From: Xiphophorus maculatus
Taxonomy: Eukaryota; Chordata; Actinopteri; Cyprinodontiformes; Poeciliidae
Reading direction: 5' to 3'
Length of the DNA stretch: 64,000 nt
NCBI RefSeq assembly: GCF_002775205.1
Contig: NC_036458.1
Span: forward strand, 2,882,560-2,946,559
Of the stretch, positions 1 through 12,639 are shown piece by piece. Made by a program: the position numbers and the translations under genes. Positions within the stretch are counted from its first letter, which is position 1, and every line of letters starts with the position of its first letter. The notes under the pieces are model-generated. The model was not told the origin of the DNA. It saw only the letters and a list, made by a program, of their open reading frames with translations, and made no database searches.

Positions 1-1202
1 CCGAACCTGTTAAACTCTTCTGAACTCTTCCACCTGACCTGACTGTGATTTTGAAACAAACCGGATCACTGGACCCGTCTGTGCTGTCCCATATCCAAAA
101 GGTGACCAAACACTCTCCATGTTTACCCAGAAATTCAGTTCAGCTGCTTGTCCTTGTTTCCTTTCATTGACTTTTAATTGAAATCCGTGAGTTGCCGTGG
201 TAACCGGAGACAAAAACATGCCTCAAGATCATTTTTATCAGCATTATCAATGGTCTAATGTGATTTTTATTAATACAGATTTCCCACAAAGAAGAAGAAT
301 ATCAGAACTGAACAGAGTTTGATCAGTAACGAAATAAAGTTTGCGTTAGCATGACCTTGAGGTCACAAGCTGTCAAACAGAACAGCGGACGGTACCAAAG
401 AAGCTCGGTTTTGTTTGGTTTTTCACTGCAAACGCTTCATCCAGAACAGCTGAAGGACGAGGTTGGAAATCAGAGGAAGTCTTCCTCACTTCCTGCCTGA
501 AATTAAACTCCCTGAAGCATCTCAATGAAATAAAACGTTTTTGGGTTTAATCCGGTCCCACTTCAAAGTTCTGGGTCGTGTTTCTGGTTCCACCTCTGCG
601 CCAACTTCTTTATTCGGACCCAAAGCTTCAGGTTAAGCTGGAACCTGGACCAGTTTAATATGTCTGACAAGTTCACTGAGTTTAGAGTTTAAAGTGTAAA
701 TAACTCCTAAATCAATGTTGGTTTTTTGCTGATAAACAGTTTAAGTTGGTTCTTTAGGGTTTTATCTTTATGTTTCTGTACAAATTTTGACATTTCCCTG
801 TAAATTTCTTTAGTACTGCAATATTTTGCCTAAAACCGTCTCATTGCTGCCCCCTGTAGGTCAAGCAGTCCTAAAACAGATGAATGAAAGTCTAAAAGAA
901 CAGAGAAAAATTTGATAGATTTTTCACTTGTTGGTTTTTCGACAAAACAGCTCTGCGCTTGGCCACGCCCACCAGTGTATCTTGGCTCCGCCCACTTTGG
1001 TGGAATTGTTCTACACTGATCTGTGCTTTTTCTAGGGGCGGGGTTACGGTTTAACATGGGACACACTTTCTACACTTTAATTTCAGCTCTACACCGATTA
1101 AAGTGTAGAAATTGAATGCTTAATCATGATTGGTCAGTTTGGCGATTGATTAGTGTGGTTATTGGTCACTTTGTGATTGGTGTTTGTATTGATGAGTCTC
1201 AC
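1..1202. other. Partial intron of the CRH receptor gene, no coding signal
   Basis: Minus-strand intron following the last visible receptor exon. I see no next exon (no sequence resembling the first transmembrane helix). It holds a perfect 14-bp inverted repeat (1068-1081 against 1097-1110, arms TTCTACACTTTAAT) and otherwise AT-rich unique-looking DNA. Confidence 0.5.
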
Positions 1203-2298
1203 CAGGACGATGATCTCGGTGCACTGACTGTAGTTTCCTCGAGGCGCCCAGGTTCCGTTGGATTGGCACTCTCTGTAGACCCGGTCTAAACACAAATAGA
1301 ACAGAACTAGTTCTAGTTCTCTTTCAGAACCAGTTGTAGTACAAGTTTTCACCTCTAGGTGGAAGTAAGGCTCTGTTCCCTTAGAAAATAGTGTTAGGTT
1401 TGCTGCTTGGCCTGAAACTGACATGGATGAGGATCAACGATGGCGTATTAGGGACATAGAAGAAAAACATTTCCACCCCAAAAAAATGTAAAAATCAGAC
1501 ATTTTGAGATTACTATCAGAAATTTTCTATAAAAAACAAGAACATTTCTGAGCATGAGACTTCAAATATTTGCTTGAAAAAACTCGGAAATCTTTAGGTT
1601 AATCTCAAGAGTTTTTCAAGAAAAAACTTCTGAAAAAATTTCTGAGTTTGCAAATAGGAAAAATATCTTGTTATAAGTGAAACAATCATTTTCCATCAAC
1701 ATCAAAGAATTGACTTCAAACAAGCTCCTATATCTTGATGAAAAGTTACTTTTGAATTAGTTTAGTCTTATTTCAAGTGAACTGAGATATGTGTGTTTTT
1801 GCAGTTGAATCCTGGGTTCTGCTCTGCACTGTGGCTGTTTTTCTGTGTCTTGTATCTGTGAGGGTTTTTGGTTCTGTGTTCTATTCCTGGTTCTGGTCCG
1901 GGTTTGTTGTTCTCCTCTGTTCCGCGTCCGGTGTTTTTGAAGTTTTTTTGTTCTCGCACATCGGCTCCTCACACTCACAGAAACACAGTTTGGTGTTACA
2001 CTCCCACACTCTGCTCTGACGAATCAACACACAGCCGTCTGTGTGCAGCTTCTGTAACCACGGCAACGCCAGCACCGTGGCTGACTGGTACCACCCTAAT
2101 CCAGCCCAGTCAGCCGAGTCGGGGATGGAGTATTGTTCCGATAAATGATCGGCTGCCTGAATCAGTAACGTGAGTGACACCTGAGGCAGCAACCAGTCAG
2201 AGACCAGCGGCTCGATGACATCAGAGCGGAGAGTTTGAAAGAGAGAGGATGAGGATGGTGGTGGTGATGAAGATGGAGTGAGAGAACTCCAGCTGGGT

Positions 2299-2349
<51 letters not shown>

Positions 2350-5300
2350 TGCAGAAACACACAGATGAGTCATTCTTTAAAGTCAGATCGAGAAATAAAC
2401 CACTAATTAGATGGGATATTCATGGCCACCCACTCATTAACACACACATTAACACACACACATTAACACACACGTTAACACACACGCTGCTAACACGGTG
2501 CACCTCCCCGCTGTGCTGATCTGTGAGGAGCCGGCTGGCAGGAAATAAGGAATTGGATCCTCCTCAGCCTAAGATGTTGGTCAGTGAAACTGTAGAGCTT
2601 CTGACTGAGGAAACATGGCGGCTCGTCCTCGAAGAGTTCCAGAAGAACTTCCTGCAAATCCACTCAGATTCTGATCAGAACCAGTACAAGGTGCATTCAC
2701 ACCAGCCCTGTTTAGTTTGCTTTAATCGAACTCCAGTTTGTTTGTCTAGAAAGTCTGGTTCGTTTGGGGACCAAAACGTGAACTCTGGTCCGCCTACAAA
2801 CCTCGGTCTTTGTTTGGATGACGTTAACGCTGGTTCGCTTTCAATGCATGTGTTAACGCCAAGCGGACCGGAGACCGCTCCAAAAACAGGACGCAGACGA
2901 CAGCGCAGGGCATTCTGGGTAAATACAACCAAAACAGGTTTCTAAAGGGTTTGGTTTGTTTGACTGTGTGCAGTGAGAAATGGAACAAAGGGAATATGCA
3001 GCTGTGGAAAAAAGTAGAGCCCACTGCACTGAACCCCCTTGAAAACCTTTGGTTATTTCACCAAATGTTGATTTCTGAACTCTTCCTGTGTTCAAACATT
3101 AGTATTGTAGTTTCTAAATGAATATGAACTTGTTTTATTTGCATTACTTGAGGTTTAAAAGCATCTTTTTTTGTTATTTGGACCATTTCTCATTTTCTGC
3201 AAATAAATACTAAATTTTTGCTTGGAATTTCTGAGACATGTTGTCAGAAGTTCATAGAATAAAAGAACGATGTTAATTTTACTCAAACATATACTGATAA
3301 AAAGTAAATTCAGATCATTTTAAGTGGTCTCTTAAGTTTTTCCAGAGCTGTATTTTTTATAGTTTTGTCTTAATATCTGCTTAGTGTATGTCATTTTTTC
3401 AGCAAATGACCTTTTTAGAGTCTGTATACTCCAGTTAACTACCAATCTATTACTAAATTAGTTGATGATTACTTGAATAATTGATTAATCACAATTAATT
3501 GAATGAATCGCTTCAGCTCTAGCCGTATCGTTTCAGAACGGAACGACGTCGGACCGAAGGCGTTTCTCCAGGGAACTGCTGCAGCGGTTCTGTTCCCAGC
3601 CTGCCAGTCTGTTCGGTTCTGATCTTCCTGCTGTTATTTTTTCTGGGGGTGAGCAGAAGTCGGCCTGCAGCGCTCGCAGGCGGCTCTCCCTGCAGCGATG
3701 TAGCAGTGGATCAAACCGCAGAACTCCGTGGGCGGATTCTGATGATCCGAGTGTTGGAGTTAGTCATTCATACCAGACTTCTTCATTCACTTCATTTGAA
3801 TTGTTGTGTTCTGATTTTTGAATCTTCTCTAAAGTTTTAACATTTGTAGCCCTTGTTGCTGAGGAATGTGTAGCTGTCATCCTTTGAGGGAAACGCTGAG
3901 AGAAGAGTTCGCTGAGATATTTTCATATTCTGATTCAATCCTCTGCACTCAATCAGAGTCAGATGTAAAGATATTTTGACGTGTAGTTTTGTAGTTTCTC
4001 ACTGGAAGGTCAGTACCAACACAGCACCATTATCCCTAGAACGGGCGTTCCACAGGGATGTGTCTTCAGCCCCCTGTTTGACTCTCTCATATCGCCTTCA
4101 AAAATGTCGCAAAAACAAGAAAACTGGAGAAGGAAAGCCAAAACTGTGTTATACTTCATGCCGTTTCCAATCTTATGGAACAGCAGCATGTTTACGTAGA
4201 TAATATTATGTACTCTAGACTCCCCCTTGTGGTCTGGAGGATTTCCATTTTGTGGAGCAATTTTGCAACATTTTGTCGTTGCTGTTGTTTTTATTTGTTT
4301 CCCTTTTGGTTCGCAGAGTTTTTCAGTTGCATTTCTTTTTTGTGCTTGTGTGTTTTCACTACAAGATACCAGTTCCTCATTTAGTTCCTCATGCAAATAT
4401 TTTAGTACACTTGGATTAAGACAAAGCTAACTCACAAGTAACTTCTCAGCAAGATATAGGAATTTGATTTAAATCAGTAATTCTTGCTACAAGTCAAAAA
4501 GAATATGCCACTGAAATTAGCACTTTTTATCAATGTTTAAGAATCGTTTACTTAAAATAATCTCCTACATCTGCCTGAAACGTTACTTCTCAGTTAGTTT
4601 TGTGTGCTAAGATATTTGCACTAGAAACTAGACAAAAATAATTAGTAAGATTTTGTGTCTTTGCGGTGTTGGAGTTTGCATCGTTTATGTCTACAGTGCA
4701 TTTACCTGCTGCTCACTGTAGGTTTTTTTTTTTTGCTTGAATCTCAAGAGTCTCAGCTTTCAAATGAAGCATAGAGTATTTATGTGCATATAAAATGTGC
4801 TGCAGTAATATTAAGAACCACACATGTTTTTTTCTTTGATCAGCCAGAATATGCTGAAGCCCAGATGGAGTTTGGTAACCAGGATACAACTGGTGCGGGT
4901 CAGAACTGACGGCGAGTCCGCAGAGAAAACCGAGGATGAAGGAGAATCTGAAACGCTGCAGTAATTCCTGCTGCTTCATCAGGAGTCGGATGTCAGAGGA
5001 TGGAGGAAAAGAGAAACGGGTGCAGATGGGGCTGGTGGTGAAATTAATGCGTTTTAATGAGGAGGAGGAGAAACAACAATCAGACGGAGGTGTACAAAAG
5101 CTGGGAAGATGGACTAATATCTCAATACTGCTATTACTATTAGAGTCTGGAACTCAGACTCTCCTGTTTCTTGGTAATATTGGGACAAAATCTGTTGAGT
5201 TTCCATTGACTATATAATTGCGCAATTTGACATTTTGAAAATAAATGGAAACACGGTAATTTCAAATAAACTTTAGTTTTGCAACAAAAAGGACGTGGCA

Positions 5301-8300
5301 GTTTTTGTTGGCTGTATCAAAACTGGTTCACTGGAAAAACATAAAAAATCTTACAAAGCATTTTTGGTCTAGTTTCTAGTGCAAATATTTTAGCACTTTT
5401 GAAATACAACGATATTAACTTACAATCCAAGTTTGGGCAAGATATATAAGATTGTTGTAAGTCAATAAATCCTGAATGTTGATGAAAAAGTTCTAGTTCC
5501 ACTGACAGATTTTTCACTTTTAACATGTTTCTATTGTAGATTTGTGAAATAAACTCTTACCAAGAATTTGTGGTGTACTTTCTAGTGTAAACATCTTATT
5601 TTACTTTAATTCATATAAAACTAACTTATAAGTAAGTTGATGAAAAAGTTCTAGTTCCATTAGCAAATTATTTCACTTATAACAAAACATGTTTTTTATG
5701 TTATAAGCAAAATAATCTGCCAATATAACTAGAACTTTTCCATCAGTATTAAGGAATTATTTATTTAATCCAAGCTCTTATGTCTTGCTGTAAAGTTACT
5801 TATAAATTAATTTTGTTGCACTAGAAACTAGACCAAACATATTTGGTAAGATTTTGTATTTTTGCAGTCTATAGAGTACTATGTATTACTGTGTAGTAAT
5901 CTACTGGTCCTCTGTTGGTACATACTGGTGGTGTTGTAGTGGATGCCATTGAACTGCTCTGGACAGGGTCTGGAGATCAGCTCTCCAGCTGCGCTGCGAG
6001 GCCAGCAGGTCCCGATGCCGTCCACCGAGAGGTCACAGTACACACCTGCAGACAGGTGACAGAGTCAGACCCTAATGGCTGAAATCCTGCTCTGATCCAG
6101 ACTGAGATGGCTGCCATGAAAAAATTACTTTTGCACTGAATTGATCAGAGATGAACACTTTGGTGTGAAATTGTACATAGTTGGATTGATAGAAATCATA
6201 TTTACTGAAATATTTTTGATGTTTCAAGATGGCAACAATGATTGTCGTTGAAAATTAATCTTTCTACTAAAATTGGCAACTACATGACTGTACAACAGTG
6301 TCTTAGGGCTGTTGTAGATTTTTTAAAAATTAAACAAAAAGGAGTTCATTTCCACCAAAAAAAACTCCGAAATTTTAAGATTAATTTCAGAAACTTTCTA
6401 GAAAAAAATAAGGGAATTGCAGAGTTTGAAAAGTTTAACTTTTTTTTACTTTTGAAATGTATAAATTTCCCACTTTTGCTAGAGAATTACTTTCAATTTT
6501 ATTTATTTATTTTCTAGCCAAGTTTTGACTTTTCAAACTCAAATGTCCATAATTTTTCTAGAAAATTTATGAGATTGATCTCAAAACTTCTGAATATTTT
6601 GGCAAATTACTCCTTTTCTACCTACAATGGCCCTAATATGCTGCCGTATGAATGTTTTTGGCGTCACATCATAGCCTATCAATTTTGAACCATAGAAACC
6701 ATATATAATGTCTTGATTTTATGTTTAATTTATCTGGTGGAGATTAATCAAAATGGCTGCCAAGGTTGTAATGGAGAATTAGCACTGAAATCAGCAGTGG
6801 CTGTTAGCCACTGCTAGCCAAAAAGTTAGGTTCACTAACCATTAATTCACAAAATAAGAATCTGCCGACGCTAAACTGCTAAACACAGGAAAATGTAACG
6901 GAGTGGACAGATAATTGTCTTTATTGCACAAAACTGCAGTAATGTTCCACAGGTGAGCCACAAGGGGGCAGTAGACAGGCGATTTCCCTTCTGTGGTTTT
7001 GTGTTACCAACCTGAGGAGTTGCTGATGGTGAACGTCTGGTTGAGCAACACCAACATCCTCGCTGAGAGACACACAGGAAGCAACAATTAGCCGTCAAAC
7101 AGGACGGTTCTGATCCAGTTCAGTTCTCATCGCTAACCCTGGAACCACAGAGGAAGCTACCTGTCAGGTTGGTGGACAGCAGGATCAACGTCTCACAGGT
7201 CAGCTCTAACGAGGAAACCGGTCCACTCAGCAGGAAACACACGCAGACCACCTGAAAATATAAACACAGCAACAAACTGAGTCAGGAAACAGAGGAACCC
7301 GTCCTGATGCTCCAGGTCCAGACAGCTGGAAGGAACCGAACCATCAGCGGTCAGTAAGACGATAACAATCCATGTGAGATTTTGGATGGTAAACATCTGG
7401 ATCAATCTGAAGCTTTTTGCAATTTTTCTGTGACATGTGTAAATAAAAATACTTAAACACAAATGAAAACAAACTGCTGTGTTTCAACAGAACAAGTTTG
7501 ATGTACCTCATGTTTTTATTAATAACTCAAACATCATTTTATATTACAAGATAGTTGTGCAAACTATCTTGTAATATAAAATGAATGTCTTCTTTTTTAA
7601 GACTTGTGTGATTTTTGCATATTTTTACATGTAGATATATTTTTTATCCTGGTGACTATAAAGGATTAAATCCAATAAAAAAAAATAACAAAATGTGAAA
7701 TATTGTGTGTGACTTGTTTATATAATTATTATTATTTTTATTAAATATCGCTCATGCCTAGTGAATGAAAACAGGGACATATATTTAATTTCCCTTTGGG
7801 ATCACTGAAGTATTTTTGAATTGAATTTGTTATTCTGTCTGCGCTGCAAAAACACAAAATCTTACTCAGTATTTTTGTCTAGTTTAGTGCAAATATTCTA
7901 GTGTACTTAAAATAAGACAAATCTAACGTAAATGTAACTTTTTAAATTAGATATAGGAGCTTGCTTTATGTAAAATAAGTACTTAATATTGATTTTTAAA
8001 AATAATTTATCCACTAGCACATTATTTCACATAATGGAAAAATGTTAAAATGTTTTTTCTGTTGCACTTTTCTAAACAATAAAAACATTTAGCAAAAAAT
8101 GTTATACTATAAGTTAGTGGAACTTATTGTAACATTTACTTCACTTATTTACTTATTTGCTTGGTGTCCGTGACGTCACATAACCAGTCGACAGGTTCAG
8201 CGGTCACGTGACAGGAGCAGAACTGCTGAATCAGCAGCTCGAGGACGAGCTGATCGATCCCTGATTGGATCAATCTGTCACCAATTAGCAGATGATTGAT

Positions 8301-8355
8301 GATCAATCAGCCGCTGCTGGTTATTAACTGACGACTAAATCGTTCACGCAGCAGG

Positions 8356-8397
<42 letters not shown>

Positions 8398-11300
8398 ATA
8401 CCCACACACAGAGCCGGACCGACCGAACCGAACCCAGTGATCTCGGAGATTTACTGCCGTGACTCTGCAGCTAAAATTAGCTCGCTGAGCTCAGAGAAGC
8501 GATCCGTCTTCTGGACTTAAATTTTGTGTTGGCAGCAGCTCAGAGGGACGAGCTGCAGCAGCAGCTGCTGCTTTAGGAGGACCAGGTAGTTCTGTCTGGA
8601 GAAAGTAGGAAAAACGGCCCATTTTAGACCAGCTGGACTGAAACTGGACCCCATGACATCACATTTCTGCATCCAGTGAAACCGTTTTAGAAATAACTGA
8701 AGAACTGTGTTTGGGATGATTCAGCTTTTTGTTTCAGTACGACCATATTTTATTAATAAATTAAGAGAAAAATACAACTTTTAAATCAAAATCTACTTAC
8801 AAAAATGTTAGATGCTTTGCAAAGTGATCATCTTTTCCAAGCTTTCTAGTTTTCTTCTAACTTCATGGGAAATAAGACCAAATCTGACTTATTCTCTAAA
8901 AAACAAACTAAAAATCTGATTACTTTGTTTAATTAAAATAGTTCATACTGACATTATTACGGATTTTTGTTGATTTTAGTTTTTAAAAATACTTTTTGTT
9001 TGTCCCGCTGAATTTTTTGGACCATGTGACAAAATATTTGAACACCTTTAACGCTGCATGTTGGGCCCAACCAGCCAAATCTCTAACTAAAGGCAGAAAC
9101 TGTGAAGGTGGTCAGATTTGATTGTCACATCTCCCTGTTAGAACTTGAAAGCATCTGAATCCGACATTAAGTTTGAACTAGATTTCTGATTGTTACTGAG
9201 GAATCTAGTGATCAAACGATTCAGAGAATTCTGGGTAATCAATGACTAGTGGGCGGAGCCTCAGAGCAGCTGCTGTTCTGAACCTGCAGCTGCTAACTGG
9301 ACCAGAACCACAGAGCTGCTCCCAGCATCTTCTGACCCTCTAACATTTAGACTGCAGAACCGTCCACCATCAGTCTGCAGCCGTTTTACTGCGACTCGGA
9401 TCAGTTTGGTGTCTGGAAGTTTCAAAGCAACATGAACATCTGCATGAACCGGTGCTTGAACTGCTCCTGTTCTCTCTGAGAGGAACTCAGATAAGAGGAT
9501 GATTATAAGATGAGCTGCTGCTCCCAGATAATTACTGATTAACTCAGTGAAGTGTGGAAACAGAGAGCATCTGCAACGCGGACTGCTTTGAAGACCAGAT
9601 GATCTGGTGGGGTTTTGTTGGGCATCGCTGTGAGAGCAGCTGCTACGGGCGGAGGCGGTCTCAGAGGATAGAAACTAAGTCACACGTTGGTAAAACCTGC
9701 AGAGAACCGTCCAGCTGGCGCCAGCAGATGTTTTCCTCATGTTCCCTCCATGGAGATCAGCTGATCTGACAAGAAGAAACAGATCAGAGTTTCTGCTGAG
9801 CGACTCTAAGAGGAGGGCAGGAAGGAGTTTAACTCTTCCAGAGGAAACGTGTAGGAGCAGCGGATGCAGGGAGGAGCTGCAAAGGTTGCAGCCAGCTGCA
9901 GCTCAAAATGACGCTGGGCGGTGAGTCAACACACGGTTCATCTGGGGACAAAAAAATCTTACATTTCAGCTGCACTGAGTCAAACAATCCAAAACATTTG
10001 AGCAACCAGTTCCCCTCCTTACCTGTGGGGGCGCTACATCAAGAACTACTGAAGGAAACGACACAAAAAACCTCTAAAGAAGACACGAGAGCAACTTCCT
10101 TCTACATGAAACATAAATAAAAATGGAGCAGCATCAGATTTTAGCCATTTTTCCCTCTAGCGTGTTTGTTTTCATTGTGTTTACCCAGAATGCACTGCGG
10201 TATGGTCCACTTTCTGCTTTGTGACATTTATACCAAACTATAACTTTAGAAGATGCTCAGCAGTCCTCATTTTAATTTTTGATTTTTCTCAGAAAAATCT
10301 GAGCTTGGACCAAATTTTTCATCGCAAAGAAAAAAAGTAATAAAAATGTTGAGATTAATGTCAAACATTTTCAGGAAAAAAAAGAAAAAATTTCTAAGAT
10401 CAAAAAATTGACAATTTTCAACTTTACTATCTCAGAAAATGTCCAAGTTTTTTCTAGAACAATTCTGAGATTAATCTCAATTTCTCACAAGGTTTTGGGT
10501 TTAACTGTGAGATGAATATTCAGTTTTTAAAATTAATATTTACTGCCAAATTTAGTTATTTGGCTCTAAATATCTATCTTGCAAACTAAATATTTTTTTT
10601 AGCCAGCTAAATATTTACTTTGGGAAATATTACTTAAGACTTTTAGATGGGAACGAAATATTTAGCTTCCTAACTAAATTCAAAAGCTAAATATTTAGTT
10701 TGGAACTCAACATGGTGAAAATATGACTTACTTAAAAATAAGTCCTCTATGATAGGCTAACAAAGCAAACTTTATATTTTGCTGTAATTTTACAAGAGTT
10801 ATTTCTCTCTGCTCATAATCTGCAGAAACAATGAGTTTTATTTTGAAAATCCAGGCCTCCATCTCTTTTTATTCCTAATGAACGGAGCTGCAGGGTGCAG
10901 GGTGCTGAGCTCACAGCTGGATGCTTCCCAGCAGCTTCATCTCAGCGCCAGGAAGCTGCTTCCATCACCTTCCAGTCGGCGCCACTTCCTGCCGTCAACA
11001 GGAAACCAAAGAAAGGCGGCTTCCTCCCGGCAAACAGAAACCAAGCTGAGCAGAAAGGTGACAAACCTGGACCCAAGGGTTCTGCTGCAGAGAGCTGGAT
11101 CCTGAACACATTAATGCGACATCTATTAGTGCGTCCATGAATGCAGACTCTGGTAAAAACCTCTGGAGCTGAAGGTTTAACCAGCGCTAACATTTAAACA
11201 CAGCGGCTCAGTGTGTGTTAGAGGCAATTAAACACCAAGACACCACCGATCTTTATTTGACCAGGCGAGACGATTGAGAACAAGTTTTAATTCACATCAG

Positions 11301-12602
11301 TGAAAGCAAAAATAAAGACTTTGCTTCAAGTGAAAATTGATCAAATTAGTTTAAAGGTGCAATCGTTTGCTTAAAAAGTCCGGTTCGCTTAAGAAAGTGT
11401 GAACACAATCGAACCAGAAACGTGAACTCCGATCCGCCTAAAGACCTACATCTGGATTAGATCAAAGTGAACAGTCTGGAGGCGGCTCCAAAAGCAGGAA
11501 GTTAACTATACTGCAGGGAATTCTGGGTAAATATAACCAAAACAAACAGGCTAGTCTAGCACTGACAGGAGAAATTGCAAAAAACTGCTAAAAAGTGACG
11601 CTACTCTACTATGGGGGAAGTATTGTTTACTTTTTGTGAGGAAGGAAGCTGCACTCAGTGTTTTTGTGTCCTTTCCTTCAGTCCTTCTGGATGTAGCGCC
11701 CCTAAAGGCGAAGAGGGGAACAAGTTTTTCAACTACTTAGGTTTGTTAGACACAAATCACACCAGATAAAAATGTATCAAATGTTGCAATTTTGGTGGCC
11801 AATCGTACCCAGTCTACTGGACAATCAAGCGTGAAAAACATCCTTAAATAAATCCTAAAAAGAATGAGACGTGTCAACAAAGGTCTAGGTCTCAGTAGGG
11901 CCACCCAAAAAATAATTTCTGTCTCTTTCTCTTTAAATTTGTAAAACTTTGAGCACTTTTCAGCTTTAATGTCATCAAAGCACAGAGGGATACAAATCTG
12001 ACAGTCATCTCCATTCAATTGGATGCAATGAGATGTTTTAATGGGAGTGAGGAAAAGAGGAAGAGGCCTAGAACTGAGCCCTGTGGGCCACCATGCAACA
12101 GGAAGAACCCAAAAGTTCATTTCACCGAACAGAACCTGAACCACTGCACTGGCTGCCGCTTCTGGGTTTCAGCCTTTATTAATAAATCCAAACATCTGCG
12201 TGAAGTTTTTAGCTTAATTCTGAGAAACAAACCGAACCGCTTCAGAACCGAACAGAACTCACACAGAATCTCCTGAAAGCTACATCTAATCTGAGCCTGA
12301 TTGGCTGCGGCGGGTCAGGTGGTCAGTACTCAGTCTGTGATTGGAGGAGGCCGAACAGTTTTAGTTTCCACTGACAAATCGAAGAAGTCGGAAAATCTGA
12401 GCTGCTGAAGATGAAGCAAACCTTCATCGCTCCTCCTCATCGTCATCTCAGTGAGGGGACGAAGAGGATGGAGGGATGAAGGATGCAGGAAGTGATGGAT
12501 GAGAGCTCCTGTCGTCTCCTCAGCTGCTGCCAATCACCTGACCTCGTTAGTGCCGACACACACCTCGTGTTTCAGAGGCTGAGTTAGTGTGTGTACAGCA
12601 GG

Positions 12603-12639
<37 letters not shown>

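Noticed and set aside
1881-2360. 159-aa minus-strand frame starting in a CA repeat
   Set aside because: The Cys-Val run is the (CA)n microsatellite, and the rest has no family features.
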